Notes: generated from the letters alone by a model not told the origin. A DNA stretch of 64,000 nucleotides from Achromobacter aegrifaciens (GCF_902859735.1 NZ_CADIJY010000009.1:103205-167204); one strand, 5' to 3'; counted from the first letter of the stretch, positions 43,925 to 53,053 are shown. Made by a program: numbers and translations.

Positions 43925-44593
43925 ATGGACAAAGCTTCCGCCTTGCGCGCGGTCATCATTGAAAATCTGCAATCCGGCGCCTGGCCCGCCGGCCATCGCC
44001 TGCCCACGGAACGCGCCCTGAGCGAACAATTCGGCATCAGCCGTTCAACGGTGCGCCGCACCCTGGCCGACTTGAAGGTCGAAGGCTTGATTTCGCAGCG
44101 CGTGGGTAGCGGCACCTACGCCAATCCGCCCTCGGTCCTGGCGCAGGCCGAAGGGCTGCTGCGCACCGAAGTGCTGTCCACCAGCCCGGCCGAACTGATG
44201 GCGGCGCGCTTGGTGCTGGAACCGGCGATTGCGGCCTTGGTGGTGCAGCACGGCAGCCCGGCCGATTTCGCCGCCATGCAGGACGCCTGCGCGCGGGCCG
44301 AGGCCGCCGACAGCTTCGAAGCGTTCGAGATCTGGGACGCCAAATTGCACGAATTGATGGCCACGGCCACGCACAATCTCTTCATCGAAAAAGTGTTCGC
44401 CCTGATGACGGCGGCGCGCTCGCAGGCGACCTGGGGCGCCTTGAAGCGCAGGAGCCTGACGCCCGAGCGGCGCCAGGCCTATCAGGTCGAGCATCGCGAG
44501 ATCGTCGATGCGCTGCATGACCGGGACGCCGAACGGGCCATGGAGGCCGTGCGGCGGCATCTGCTGCACGTGAGGGACAACCTGCTGGGCTAG
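43925..44593 (+). CDS. FadR-type (GntR superfamily, FCD domain) regulator
   Basis: 222-aa regulator. The N-terminal GntR winged helix (AVIIENLQSGAWPAGHRLPTERALSEQFGISRSTVRRTLADL, cut here into shorter parts by residue 60) is followed by an all-helical FCD ligand domain (MAARLVLEPAIAALVVQHG, WDAKLHELMATATHNLF). The FCD metal residues (His in KLHEL, further His in EHREI and VRRHLLHVR) are present. It is divergent from the FAH/Bug operon with three matching repeat sites between, so it probably controls that operon. Confidence 0.9.
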   Translation: MDKASALRAVIIENLQSGAWPAGHRLPTERALSEQFGISRSTVRRTLADLKVEGLISQRVGSGTYANPPSVLAQAEGLLRTEVLSTSPAELMAARLVLEPAIAALVVQHGSPADFAAMQDACARAEAADSFEAFEIWDAKLHELMATATHNLFIEKVFALMTAARSQATWGALKRRSLTPERRQAYQVEHREIVDALHDRDAERAMEAVRRHLLHVRDNLLG

Positions 44594-44678
44594 GGGTCGC
44601 AGCGTCCGCAGGCCGCAGGGGACTGCGGCGCGGCCGGGTCTTGGCCGCAGCAAGAGCGGCCGGCGCGGGCTGCGCGCC

Positions 44679-45569
44679 TCAGGGCTGCGCGCGCAGCCTG
44701 GCCAGTTCGGCGGAAAGCTCGGCCACCAGGGCCTGGGCGCGCGCCAGCGGATCGTGGCCCTCGGGCGAGGGCTCCGCGGGCGTGTCGGGCGTCTGCAACC
44801 GGGGCTGCACGCTTTCATGACCCATGCTGACGTCCACGTCGAACACCAGTTGTTCGGCGCGGTGCCAGGTGGTGAACCATTCCAGGGGGCGGCCATGCTG
44901 GTCCATGCCCTGGCCTTGCAGCATCAGCAACGGCGTGCCGGCTTGCGTGCCCAGCAGTGCGGCCAGCGTCTGGTCGGCGGCAACCGCCCGGATCTGATTG
45001 CGCCCGGCGCCTGGACGCAGGCCGAAGCGGCGCGTCAGCACGCCATGCAGGGACGCGTCGGCGAGATCTTCGGCGCGCAGGCCCGGTACCGCGTCGGCGG
45101 GCAGCCAGGTGCGCACGTAGGCCAGCGGCGCGTCGGCCACATGGCGCAGACGCTCCAGCATCAGCAATTGCGTGGTGCCGAAGAAGGCGGCTACGTCCGC
45201 GGGCGGCTCGGCGCGCGCGAACGCGAGCACGCGGGTCTGCAGGGACACGCCGGACTGCGCGAACTGCTCGTACAGGCCGGTGGAGCGCTGTACCAGCCGG
45301 CGGTGTTCCTGGGGCGCGGCCACGCTGGCGGGACGCCCGGTTTCGCGCTGGATCAGGCCTTCGGTGGCCAGGGCCGCCAGCGCCTGGCGCACCACGCTGC
45401 GCGCCACGCCGAAGCGTTCGCACAGCGCCGCCTCGCTGGGCAGCACGGCGCCGGCCGCGAGCTTGTTCGTGCGGATGTATCCGCGCAGCAGGGTCGCCAC
45501 CTGGGCGTGCAGCGGGATATCGCCGGAGCGATCAAGTACGGGCAATGCGTCGTGCGTGGCGGGCGCCAT
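44679..45569 (-). CDS. GntR/HutC-type regulator with UTRA domain
   Basis: 296-aa regulator of the acid-sugar operon. The helix-turn-helix lies at about residues 20-80 (IPLHAQVATLLRGYIRTN, PSEAALCERFGVARSVVRQAL) and the UTRA ligand-binding domain at about 100-250 (LERLRHVADAPLAYVRTWLPAD, PLEWFTTWHRAEQ). The start ATG follows GGAGG; the frame continues far upstream through pdxA but only as overlap. It is the last gene of the kdgT-dtnK-pdxA2-regulator operon, 5 bases after the pdxA2 stop, and the likely binder of the 29-bp palindrome before kdgT. Confidence 0.88.
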   Translation of the reverse strand: MAPATHDALPVLDRSGDIPLHAQVATLLRGYIRTNKLAAGAVLPSEAALCERFGVARSVVRQALAALATEGLIQRETGRPASVAAPQEHRRLVQRSTGLYEQFAQSGVSLQTRVLAFARAEPPADVAAFFGTTQLLMLERLRHVADAPLAYVRTWLPADAVPGLRAEDLADASLHGVLTRRFGLRPGAGRNQIRAVAADQTLAALLGTQAGTPLLMLQGQGMDQHGRPLEWFTTWHRAEQLVFDVDVSMGHESVQPRLQTPDTPAEPSPEGHDPLARAQALVAELSAELARLRAQP

Positions 45570-45574
45570 GGGAA

Positions 45575-46627
45575 TCAACCTCCGGTTTGTGCCCGCGCAG
45601 TTTCCCACACATGCGTCCAGCCCGGGGCCAGATGCGCGGCGCGCTCGGCGGCCAGGATCAGGCTGTCCTCGCGGGCGATGCCGCGGCCGGCAATGTCGAA
45701 GGCGGTGCCGTGGTCGACGGACACGCGCACGACGGGCAGGCCCACCGTGATGTTGACGCCGTCGTCGCCGTAGACCGCCTTGAAGGGCGCGTGGCCCTGG
45801 TCGTGGTAACAGGCGATCACGAACTTCCACTTGCCGCGCACGGCTTGCGGGAACAGCGCGTCGGCCGGAATCGGACCTGCGGCCAGGATGCCGGCGGCAT
45901 TGGCTTCGGCCACCGCGGGCGCCAGGATGTCGGCGTCTTCGGTGCCGAAGATGCCGTTTTCGCCGGCATGCGGATTCAGGCCCGAGACTGCCACCGGCTG
46001 GTCGCCGCGGCCCAGCGCCTTGGCGAACGAGCCGGCCAGGCGCAGCACTGCGCGCATGCGCGCAGGGGTCAGGTCTTCGATGGCCTGGCGCAGCGACACG
46101 TGAGTGGTGGCGTGGAAAATGTAGAGGTCGCCGGCCGACAGCACCAGCGAGAAGGTCTTGACGCCGAACTCGTGCGCCAGCAGTTCGGTGTGGCCGGGCC
46201 ACTTGTGGCCGGCGGCGTGCATGGCCGCCTTGTTCAGCGGGGCGGTGACGATGCCGTCGACCTCGCCGGCGCGCGCCAGGGCGCAGGCCGTGGTGACAAA
46301 GCGCACCGAGCCGTCGCCCGCGTCCGCGCTGATCTCGCCCAGCTTTACATGGGCCAGCGACGGGCCGGCCTGCAGCACTTCGATCGTGCCGGGCGTGTTG
46401 GCGCAGTCGGCCGCGCGGTCCAGCTTGCGCACGATGGCGGGGTCGCCGCCCAGGCCGCGCACGGCGTTGGCCATCACGTCGACGTCGCCGACCACGAGCA
46501 GGCGGGCCTTCTGGCGCAGTTCGTCATGGCCCATCAGCATCTTGGCCGTGATTTCCGGCCCGATGCCCGCCACGTCGCCCAGGGTTACGGCCAGCAGGGG
46601 CAGTTTGCCCGGTTGGGGTTGTGTCAT
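45575..46627 (-). CDS. PdxA2-type 4-phospho-acid dehydrogenase
   Basis: 350-aa NAD-dependent dehydrogenase of the PdxA family. Metal and substrate signatures are GDVAGIGPEITAKML, HKWPGHTELLAHEFG, SGLNPHAGENGIFGTEDAD, YHDQGHAPFKAVYGDDGVNITVG and SVDHGTAFDIAG. Next to a DUF1537 kinase this points to PdxA2, known to oxidise and decarboxylate D-threonate or erythronate 4-phosphate to dihydroxyacetone phosphate, rather than vitamin B6 synthesis. ATG overlaps the kinase stop. Confidence 0.9.
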   Translation of the reverse strand: MTQPQPGKLPLLAVTLGDVAGIGPEITAKMLMGHDELRQKARLLVVGDVDVMANAVRGLGGDPAIVRKLDRAADCANTPGTIEVLQAGPSLAHVKLGEISADAGDGSVRFVTTACALARAGEVDGIVTAPLNKAAMHAAGHKWPGHTELLAHEFGVKTFSLVLSAGDLYIFHATTHVSLRQAIEDLTPARMRAVLRLAGSFAKALGRGDQPVAVSGLNPHAGENGIFGTEDADILAPAVAEANAAGILAAGPIPADALFPQAVRGKWKFVIACYHDQGHAPFKAVYGDDGVNITVGLPVVRVSVDHGTAFDIAGRGIAREDSLILAAERAAHLAPGWTHVWETARAQTGG

Positions 46628-47841
46628 CGCTTGAATCTCCTGTCGCGGATCGCGCGCACCGCGCGAACCAGTACATCTTCGGTGCCAAAGCCGCCGGCCT
46701 TGGTCACCACGGGCAGGCCGGCGGCCGTGCCTCCGGTCAGCGTGCCCAAAGGCACGCCGCCCATCACTTCATCCACCAGCGCGATGCCGCGGGCGCCCAG
46801 CGCCACCAGCACGCTGCGCGCGCCGTCGCCGCCGGTGGCGACCACGCCGGCCGCGTTCGCGCTGGCGATCAATTGCGCGGCCAGGCCGCCCAGGCGTTCG
46901 GCGACGGTCTCGGAATCCAGGCCGTCCAACTGGCCTTCGGGCGCCAGCAGCAGCACCGTGCCGGCTTGCGCGGGCGACCGGGCATGCGCCTGCAGCAGCG
47001 GCTGGCGCCAGGCCTGCCATGCTGCGTCGTCGGCCAATTGGGCCAGCGAGGGCGTCCAGGTGTCGGCGCCCGAGGCTTGCAGAGCCGCGGCTTGCGCGCG
47101 TGCCGCGCTGTGCTGCGAGGTCACCACCACCACGACCGGCGCGGTCTGGTCGGCGCCGGCCCAAACGCGGGCCAGCGGTACGGCAAGGCCGCCCGCGCCC
47201 ACGGGCAGGGCGTGCATGCCCAGCAAGCCGATGGCGCGCGCCAGGCGTTCCAGGTCGGCTTCGGTGGCGGCGTCAACCACCACGGTGTTGCCGGCCGCGC
47301 GGATGCGCGCCGCCAGCGTTTGCGGCGTGTCGCCTGCCTGCGCCGCTACATGGGCGCAGCCCAGCAGGGTGGGGATATGGCTTTCGGTCACGGGGGTGAC
47401 CGGATCGGTGGCCGCCGAGGTCTCGGTGACCGGCTTGCCATTGACGTAGAGCACGCCTTGTTCGACGGTGCGGCCGGTGGCCGGGAAAGCCGGGCATATC
47501 ACCGCAATGGTGTCCGGACCCCAGGCCTCGCGCGCCGCATCGATCTCGGCCTTGAAGGCGCCACGCAAGGTGGAATCCACCTTCTTGTACAGGCGTGTGA
47601 CGCCGGCCGCGCGCAGGCGGCGCACGTTGTGCCAGACGACTTCGGCCGCGTCGGCGGTCGACAGGGGGCGGCTGTTGGTGGTGACCGCCAGCACTTCCAC
47701 GCCGGCGGCGCCAGGACCGGACAGCGCCTCGTCGGCGCCGCCGATGGACAGATGGGTGTTCCAGCCGGCGCGCACGAACTGCACCGCCGTGTCGCCGGAC
47801 CCGGTCAGGTCATCGGCGACGATGGCGATGGCGGGATTCAA
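46624..47841 (-). CDS. Four-carbon acid-sugar kinase (DtnK/OtnK, DUF1537)
   Basis: 405-aa kinase with the DUF1537 N-terminal domain (AIVADDLTGSGDTAVQFVRAG) and C-terminal nucleotide-binding domain (GIALVDEVMGGVPLGTLTGG, VVTKAGGFGTEDVL). Family members phosphorylate threonate, erythronate or related acids at C4. It starts with TTG overlapping the kdgT-like stop (TTGA), so translation is coupled. Whether D-threonate or erythronate is used cannot be told from sequence. Confidence 0.9.
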   Translation of the reverse strand: MNPAIAIVADDLTGSGDTAVQFVRAGWNTHLSIGGADEALSGPGAAGVEVLAVTTNSRPLSTADAAEVVWHNVRRLRAAGVTRLYKKVDSTLRGAFKAEIDAAREAWGPDTIAVICPAFPATGRTVEQGVLYVNGKPVTETSAATDPVTPVTESHIPTLLGCAHVAAQAGDTPQTLAARIRAAGNTVVVDAATEADLERLARAIGLLGMHALPVGAGGLAVPLARVWAGADQTAPVVVVVTSQHSAARAQAAALQASGADTWTPSLAQLADDAAWQAWRQPLLQAHARSPAQAGTVLLLAPEGQLDGLDSETVAERLGGLAAQLIASANAAGVVATGGDGARSVLVALGARGIALVDEVMGGVPLGTLTGGTAAGLPVVTKAGGFGTEDVLVRAVRAIRDRRFKR

Positions 47842-48863
47842 AGCGCCTCTCCGCGCGCTTCACGCAGGGCGGGCGCGACCGTGGGGTCGGCGTCCTCGGA
47901 TTTGAGTTCGCCGGCGCGCTTGAGGAAGTACGAGGCCAGCATCGGCGCCAGGATCGAACTGATCAGCACGCAGGCGGCGACCTGCGCGGTGGCGGTCGAC
48001 ACGTACTGCTGGAAGTTGGGGTCTGCGGCCGCCACCACGGCCGGGGTCGCGATGGCGTTGCCGGCGGTGGTGCCGGCTGCGAAGCCCAGGCCGCTCTTGC
48101 CGCCGCGGCGCAGGATGTAGCGATAGCCCAGGTAGACCAGGCCGCCGGTGATGGGGCTGATGATCAGGCCCAGGATCAGGCCGCTGACGCCGCCGGAAAC
48201 CACGGCGCCCAGGTTGATGCCGGTGCCCAGCGCGAAGGCGAAGAACGGGATGACGATGTTGGGCACGGGCTTGAGCACGTCGCGCCACTTGGGGTCCAGG
48301 TTGCCGACCACCACGCCCAGCAGGAACGGCACCAGCGCCGCCACCAGGGCGATCATGGGGATGTCGGCCAGGCCCGAGGCGCCCAGGAACAGCAGGCTGA
48401 AGAAGGGGCCGTCGTTGACCGCGCTGGCCACATAGGCGCCGCGGTCGCGGGCATCTCCGTACTGGCCGGTATAGGCCAGCCACAAGCCGCCGTTGCTGTT
48501 GTCGAAGGCGGCCAGCAGCGCCAGGATGGAGACGCCCAGCACGCCGTCCAGGCCGACGTAGCTGCCCAGGATGATGATGAGGGTGGCGGGCACCAGCGTC
48601 TTCATCAGCAGGATGGTGCCGGCGGTGGCCAGGATGGGGCCGCCGGTGCGCGCATTGACCTGGGTGCCGGTGGCGAAGATCAGCAGCGCGATCAGGGGCA
48701 GGGCGCTGTTCTTGAACAGTGCCGTGGTGAACCCGCCGATCGCCAGGGCGTCGGGAGCGAAGGTGCCGATCAGGGAACCCAGGATCAGCGGCACCAGCAT
48801 CAATCCACCGGGGATTTTCTGCATCGTGCCAAAAAAGGGCGAGCGGGAAGTTTCGGTCGACAC
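47838..48863 (-). CDS. KdgT-family sugar-acid permease
   Basis: 341-aa inner-membrane transporter of the 2-keto-3-deoxygluconate permease family. About ten helices are visible with MQKIPGGLMLVPLILGSLIGTF at the N terminus, NSNGGLWLAYTGQYGD in a loop and GNAIATPAVVAAADP in the C-terminal half, both conserved. In E. coli KdgT takes up KDG by proton symport; here the downstream kinase and dehydrogenase suggest a four-carbon acid. Start codon GTG with GGAG upstream. First gene of the operon. Confidence 0.9.
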   Translation of the reverse strand: MSTETSRSPFFGTMQKIPGGLMLVPLILGSLIGTFAPDALAIGGFTTALFKNSALPLIALLIFATGTQVNARTGGPILATAGTILLMKTLVPATLIIILGSYVGLDGVLGVSILALLAAFDNSNGGLWLAYTGQYGDARDRGAYVASAVNDGPFFSLLFLGASGLADIPMIALVAALVPFLLGVVVGNLDPKWRDVLKPVPNIVIPFFAFALGTGINLGAVVSGGVSGLILGLIISPITGGLVYLGYRYILRRGGKSGLGFAAGTTAGNAIATPAVVAAADPNFQQYVSTATAQVAACVLISSILAPMLASYFLKRAGELKSEDADPTVAPALREARGEAL

Positions 48864-48955
48864 TATCGGAGTCTCCAGGACGGTTTTTCTAGGTTGCAGA
48901 CGTTCGAGCGCGCGTCTGTCAGACGGTTGAACAGGGATGAAAAACCGTAGTGTAC

Positions 48956-48984
48956 ACCTGTACGTACAGCATGTACGTACAGGT
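48956..48984. promoter_or_regulatory. 29-bp perfect palindrome at the kdgT promoter, GntR operator candidate
   Basis: ACCTGTACGTACA (48956-48968) and TGTACGTACAGGT (48972-48984) are perfect inverted repeats around GCA; each arm holds the 12-bp palindrome CTGTACGTACAG or close to it. On the minus strand TACACT (48954-48949) follows directly as a -10, so the palindrome would cover the -35/spacer and block transcription. GT/AC dyads are typical of HutC-type GntR sites. Confidence 0.7.
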
Positions 48985-49010
48985 TCCCAGGCCCGGAGGC
49001 AGTTCCGATT

Positions 49011-51137
49011 TTAGAAGCGGTAGGCGCCGCTCAGCATGACGGTGCGGCGCGCGCCGTAGAAGCAGTCACCGCGATCCAGGCAGACCACCTCATAAGTGCG
49101 GTCCGCGATGTTGTTCACGTTCAGCGCATAGCGCCAGGGGCCATTGTCGTAGCTGAGCATGGCGTCGAACAGCGTGACCGCCGGGGTTTCCGGGGCGCCA
49201 CCGTCGCGGAACGCCGACAGGTAGCGCACGCCCGCGCCCACCGCGAACCCGGGCTGGCCGGCCAGCGCGAAGCGGTACTTGCCCCACATGGAGGCGATGT
49301 GCTTGGGCTGGGCCTCAAGCTGCGGGTCCAGGTCGGTGTAGATATAGTTGGCGATCACGTCCAGTTCCTTGGTGACGCGGCCGCGCAGTTCCAGCTCCAC
49401 GCCGCGGGTACGGGTCTTGCCGGCCTGGATCTGGTTGTTGGGATTGTCCGGGTCGTTGGTCTGGCGATTCTTCTCGCGCAGGTCATAGGCGGCCGCGGTG
49501 AATTCGATGTCGGCGTCCTTCGGCATGTACTTGATGCCAGCCTCCACCTGTTTGCCGCGCATGGGCTTCCAGCGCTGGTTGTAGAAGTCGGCGCCGGCGA
49601 TGGGCGTGAACGATTCGCTGTAGCTGAGGTAGGGCGACCAGCCGTTGTCAGCGGCATACATGAGGCCGAAACGCTTGGTGGTGGCCATGTCGGTTTCCCG
49701 GTCCTGGCCTTCGGTGGTGCTGTCGGCGCGGTCGCGGCGGATGCCGGCCAGGAAAATCCAGTTCTTGTCGAATTTGATCTGGTCCTGCGCGTAGAAGCCG
49801 ATCTGCTGCTGATTGATCTTGGGGTTGTCCGACAGTTCGTACTCGGGCACGTTGCCGTACACGGGGTGGTACAGATTCAGCGGCGAGCCCGCGCCGCTGG
49901 CCGTCTGGCTGGTCTCGCGGTAGCGCGAATAATCCATGCCGAAGATCACCGTGTGCTCCGTGCGGCCCCAGTTCAGCTTGCCTTCCACGTTCTGGTCCGC
50001 CAGCAACGTGCGCATGCGCGGCTTGTTGACATAGAAAATGCGGTCGACGGTGGTCTGTTCCGGATCGATGTAGGAATCGCCGCGGCGCGCGCCGTAGACG
50101 TTGGGATAGAGCGTCTTGTAGTCGACGCTGCTGACCGTATTGCGGAAGTTCTGCCGCACCTTCCAGGTGTCGTTGAACTGATGCTCGAACAGCCAGCCGA
50201 CGCTGAACTGCTCCGTGTCGTAGGCGTCGAAGCCCGGTTCGCTGGCGAAGCGCCGGGTCGGGATGCGGCCGTTGGGATTTTCCTGCACCGAGCCGCTCCA
50301 CGGCAGGAAGGATTGCGTGGTGCCGGCGCGATCCTTCTGCCAGGTGGCCTGCAATGTCAGCGAGGTGGCTGCGCTGGGGCGCCAGGTCAGGGACGGCGCC
50401 AGCATCAGGCGGTCGTCCGGCGCGTATTGGACCTGGGTATCGCTGTCGCGTCCCACGGCGATCACGCGGTATAGCCACTGGCCGTCCTCGCTGGCCGAGC
50501 CCGTGAGGTCGGCCTGGATTTCGCGGCGGTTGTGATTGCCCAGCACCACGCCGATTTCGCGCTGCGTTTCCTCCTGCGGGCGCTTGCTGACCAGGTTGAC
50601 GATGCCGCCCGTGCTGCCCTGTCCGTACAGCATGGAGGCGGGGCCGCGCAGCACTTCCACGCGCTCCATCGCATAGACCTCGGTGCGCGGGTTGTTGAAA
50701 CTGAAGTACTGGCGCAGGCCGTCCAGGTACTGCACCGGCTCCACGCCCCGGACGCGCACGTAGTCGGCGCGGTTGTCCACGCCATACGCGTTGGGGCGCA
50801 CGCCGGCCGCGTAGTTCATGGTGTCCTGGATGTTCTGCGCGCCCTGGTCCACGATCTGTTCACGCGGGATCACGGTGATGGCCTGCGGCGTTTCGGACAA
50901 GGGCGTGTCGGTCTTGGTCGCGGTGGCGCTGCGCGTGGCGACGTAGCCTTCTACCGGACTGGTCGCGGTTTCGCCGGTGCCGGTGACCTGCACGGCGGGC
51001 AGGATGGTGGCGGGTTCGCCGGATGCGGCGGGCTGGGCCTGCGCTGCGGCGCCCATGCAGGCGGCAAGAGCGGCGGCAGCAGGCAACAGGACCAGCGGCC
51101 GCGCGCGCCGGGCGGCGGGATCAGGGTGGCGTTTCAA
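49011..51137 (-). CDS. TonB-dependent siderophore receptor
   Basis: 708-aa outer-membrane receptor: signal peptide (cleavage near AAAQAQ), plug domain (ATKTDTPLSETPQAITVIP, INDTMNYAAGVRPNAYG-like with NIQDTMNYAAG, VRGVEPVQYLDG, VLRGPASMLYGQGSTGGIVN) and a 22-strand barrel ending in VMLSGAYRF. The plug is of the FhuA/FpvA hydroxamate-receptor type; the exact siderophore is unknown. A Fur-like box lies 46 bases upstream. No biosynthesis or ExbBD genes nearby, so it may take up foreign siderophores. Confidence 0.93.
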   Translation of the reverse strand: MKRHPDPAARRARPLVLLPAAAALAACMGAAAQAQPAASGEPATILPAVQVTGTGETATSPVEGYVATRSATATKTDTPLSETPQAITVIPREQIVDQGAQNIQDTMNYAAGVRPNAYGVDNRADYVRVRGVEPVQYLDGLRQYFSFNNPRTEVYAMERVEVLRGPASMLYGQGSTGGIVNLVSKRPQEETQREIGVVLGNHNRREIQADLTGSASEDGQWLYRVIAVGRDSDTQVQYAPDDRLMLAPSLTWRPSAATSLTLQATWQKDRAGTTQSFLPWSGSVQENPNGRIPTRRFASEPGFDAYDTEQFSVGWLFEHQFNDTWKVRQNFRNTVSSVDYKTLYPNVYGARRGDSYIDPEQTTVDRIFYVNKPRMRTLLADQNVEGKLNWGRTEHTVIFGMDYSRYRETSQTASGAGSPLNLYHPVYGNVPEYELSDNPKINQQQIGFYAQDQIKFDKNWIFLAGIRRDRADSTTEGQDRETDMATTKRFGLMYAADNGWSPYLSYSESFTPIAGADFYNQRWKPMRGKQVEAGIKYMPKDADIEFTAAAYDLREKNRQTNDPDNPNNQIQAGKTRTRGVELELRGRVTKELDVIANYIYTDLDPQLEAQPKHIASMWGKYRFALAGQPGFAVGAGVRYLSAFRDGGAPETPAVTLFDAMLSYDNGPWRYALNVNNIADRTYEVVCLDRGDCFYGARRTVMLSGAYRF

Positions 51138-51182
51138 CGGATTTCCCCTTCGGCCTGAGTTCGGCCGATTTTGGATGTAAAT

Positions 51183-51201
51183 GACAACGATAACTATTAT
51201 T
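51183..51201. promoter_or_regulatory. Fur-like box before the siderophore receptor
   Basis: GACAAC-GATAAC-T-ATTATT matches the 19-bp Fur consensus (three GATAAT-type hexamers) at 14 positions and sits in an AT-rich stretch 46 bases before the start. Confidence 0.6.
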
Positions 51202-51377
51202 AATTTAATAGATCAAGGATGTCAGAAAATCCGCGATCCGCAGATGTAAAAAAGCCGTGCAAAGCTTGCCGGGCGGTAAGGTGGACGACGAAAAACGCCG
51301 TCCTATCAGTGGCTTGGCGAGGTCAGGGAAAGGCGCGCGGGAGCCGCTCGCCTGTTGGCGAGGCGCGACAGAACGGC

Positions 51378-51902
51378 TCAGGCGTGGCGCGGCCGGCGGG
51401 TGCCGCCGTCGCGCCGGCTGGCTTTTTCCGAGACGATATTGCCCTCGGCCATGCGACGGCCGCGCTGTTCGATGCGGCCCAGAAGGTCGCGCAGCAAGGC
51501 GACCTCGTCGGCGCTCAGGTCCTGCACCAGCAGGTCGTTCAGGTGCGAGACTTCGGGCAGCAAGGCGTCGTACAGGGTGCTGCCTTCGGCCGTGGCTTCC
51601 ACACGCACCACGCGGCGGTCGGCGCTGTCGTGCAGGCGGCGCAGCCAGCCTTTTTCGCATAGCGCGCCCAGGGTGCGCGAGGTGCGCGCCAGATCCAGTT
51701 TTGCAGCGGCCGCCAGTTCAGCCGAACTCATGATGCCGCCCTCGACGGCACAGGCCAGCACCCGCCATTCGCGCCGCGTGATGCCGAAGCGTCCTTCGCA
51801 CAGGCGCAGGAATACGGGATTCGATTGCGACCATGCCTGGTATAGCCGGTACATCAGCATGTCCGAAAGCTGGCGCTGCCCGGACGCGGAATCGGTCGGC
51901 AT
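51378..51902 (-). CDS. MarR-family transcriptional regulator
   Basis: 174-aa winged-helix regulator: WSQSNPVFLRLCEGRFGITRREWRVLA leading into the recognition helices (SSAELAAAAKLDLARTSRTLGALCEKGWLRRLHDSADRRVVRVEAT). Divergent from the Bug/sulfatase pair (166 bases between) and upstream of the siderophore receptor on the same strand (240 bases between). Control of the divergent pair is the more likely job; the ligand is unknown. The 51202-51377 gap shows no gene. Confidence 0.88.
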   Translation of the reverse strand: MPTDSASGQRQLSDMLMYRLYQAWSQSNPVFLRLCEGRFGITRREWRVLACAVEGGIMSSAELAAAAKLDLARTSRTLGALCEKGWLRRLHDSADRRVVRVEATAEGSTLYDALLPEVSHLNDLLVQDLSADEVALLRDLLGRIEQRGRRMAEGNIVSEKASRRDGGTRRPRHA

Positions 51903-52068
51903 GGCGTCTCCTCCTGGTGGTGTTGCAGTTCGCGCTGCATATCGTTATGGGAAGTCCTGGATTAGATCAACAAATACGGGCGTTGCTAAAGTCAATTTTC
52001 CTATTTGAGTATCGGCCAGGCAGTGACAACCATAATCGACAGCGGGCCGCTGTCTCCAGGAGTTGACC

Positions 52069-53043
52069 ATGCGTAAATGGATATCGGGCGCTGCCGCGGC
52101 GGCAATACTTGCGGGGGCCGCACCGTTGGCCGGCGCGCAGCAGGCCCCGCTGGACGGGACGCTGACGGTGGTGGTGGGTTATCCGCCAGGCGGCAGTTCG
52201 GACCGCATTGCGCGGCTGGTCGCGGACCGGCTCAAGGATCGGGTAGGCGTGCCCGTGGTGGTCGAGAACAAGACGGGGGCGGGCGGCCGCATCGCGGCGC
52301 AGGCGCTACACACGGCGCCGGCCGGCCAGAACGTGCTGATGCTCGCGAACCCGGCCGTGATGGTGGTGGCGCCGCTGGTCTATGCCCAACCGGGCTACGA
52401 CGCGCAGCGCGACTTCAAGCCCGTGTCGCTGGTCAGCAGCTATAAATTTGCGATGGCGGTGGCGGCGAATTCGCCGATCCAGGACCTGGCTGGCCTGCGG
52501 CAGTGGCTGAAGGCGAACCCCAAGCAGTTCGCCGTCGGCGTGCCGGCCACCGGCAGCCTGCCGCACTTCTTTGCGCTGATGCTGGGACGTGAACTGGGCC
52601 AGGAGCCGGAAGTGGTCGGATACCGCGGATCGGCGCCGCTGATTTCCGAATTGATAGGCGGCATCCTGCCGCAGGGCATAGACACGCTGGACACCTTGCT
52701 GCCGCAGCACCGCGCCGGCAAGATCCGCATCCTCGCCGTGTCCGGCGAGGCGCGCGATGCCGAACTCAAGGACGTGCCCACCTTCAAGGAAAGCGGGGTG
52801 AACCTTGCGGCAAACGGCTGGAACGCCTTCTTCGCACCGGCAGCGATGCCGCAGGCCAAGGCCGACAGGCTGGGCGCGGACATCGCGGCGGTGTTGCGCG
52901 AGCCCGCCATGCAGGAGGCCGTGCGCGCAGCCTACCTGGAGCCGGTATCGCTGGATGCGCGCGGCACAGCCGACGCCTTGACTGCGTACCGCGAGCAGTG
53001 GGAGCCCGTGGTGCGTGCATCCGGCTTCACGGCCACGCAATAG
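52069..53043 (+). CDS. Bug-family substrate-binding protein
   Basis: 324-aa periplasmic receptor, more divergent than the other three in the window. Signal peptide MRKWISGAAAAAILAGAAPLAGA; signatures LTVVVGYPPGGSSDRIAR, ENKTGAGGRIAAQ and, near the C terminus, NAFFAPAAMPQAKADRLGAD. The start ATG has CAGGAG upstream. Ten bases before a sulfatase-family gene, so the two are one operon; the bound compound may be the sulfatase substrate or product. Confidence 0.9.
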   Translation: MRKWISGAAAAAILAGAAPLAGAQQAPLDGTLTVVVGYPPGGSSDRIARLVADRLKDRVGVPVVVENKTGAGGRIAAQALHTAPAGQNVLMLANPAVMVVAPLVYAQPGYDAQRDFKPVSLVSSYKFAMAVAANSPIQDLAGLRQWLKANPKQFAVGVPATGSLPHFFALMLGRELGQEPEVVGYRGSAPLISELIGGILPQGIDTLDTLLPQHRAGKIRILAVSGEARDAELKDVPTFKESGVNLAANGWNAFFAPAAMPQAKADRLGADIAAVLREPAMQEAVRAAYLEPVSLDARGTADALTAYREQWEPVVRASGFTATQ

Positions 53044-53053
53044 GAGGACGACG

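Noticed and set aside
44612-44629. GCCGCAG-GGGA-CTGCGGC hairpin between the two GntR-type genes as a terminator
   Set aside because: A perfect stem but no T-tract on either side; not enough to call a terminator.
44679-46202. A 507-codon minus-strand frame covering regulator and part of pdxA2
   Set aside because: The GntR protein begins at the ATG with GGAGG at 45569; the rest lies inside pdxA2 in another frame and has no similarity.
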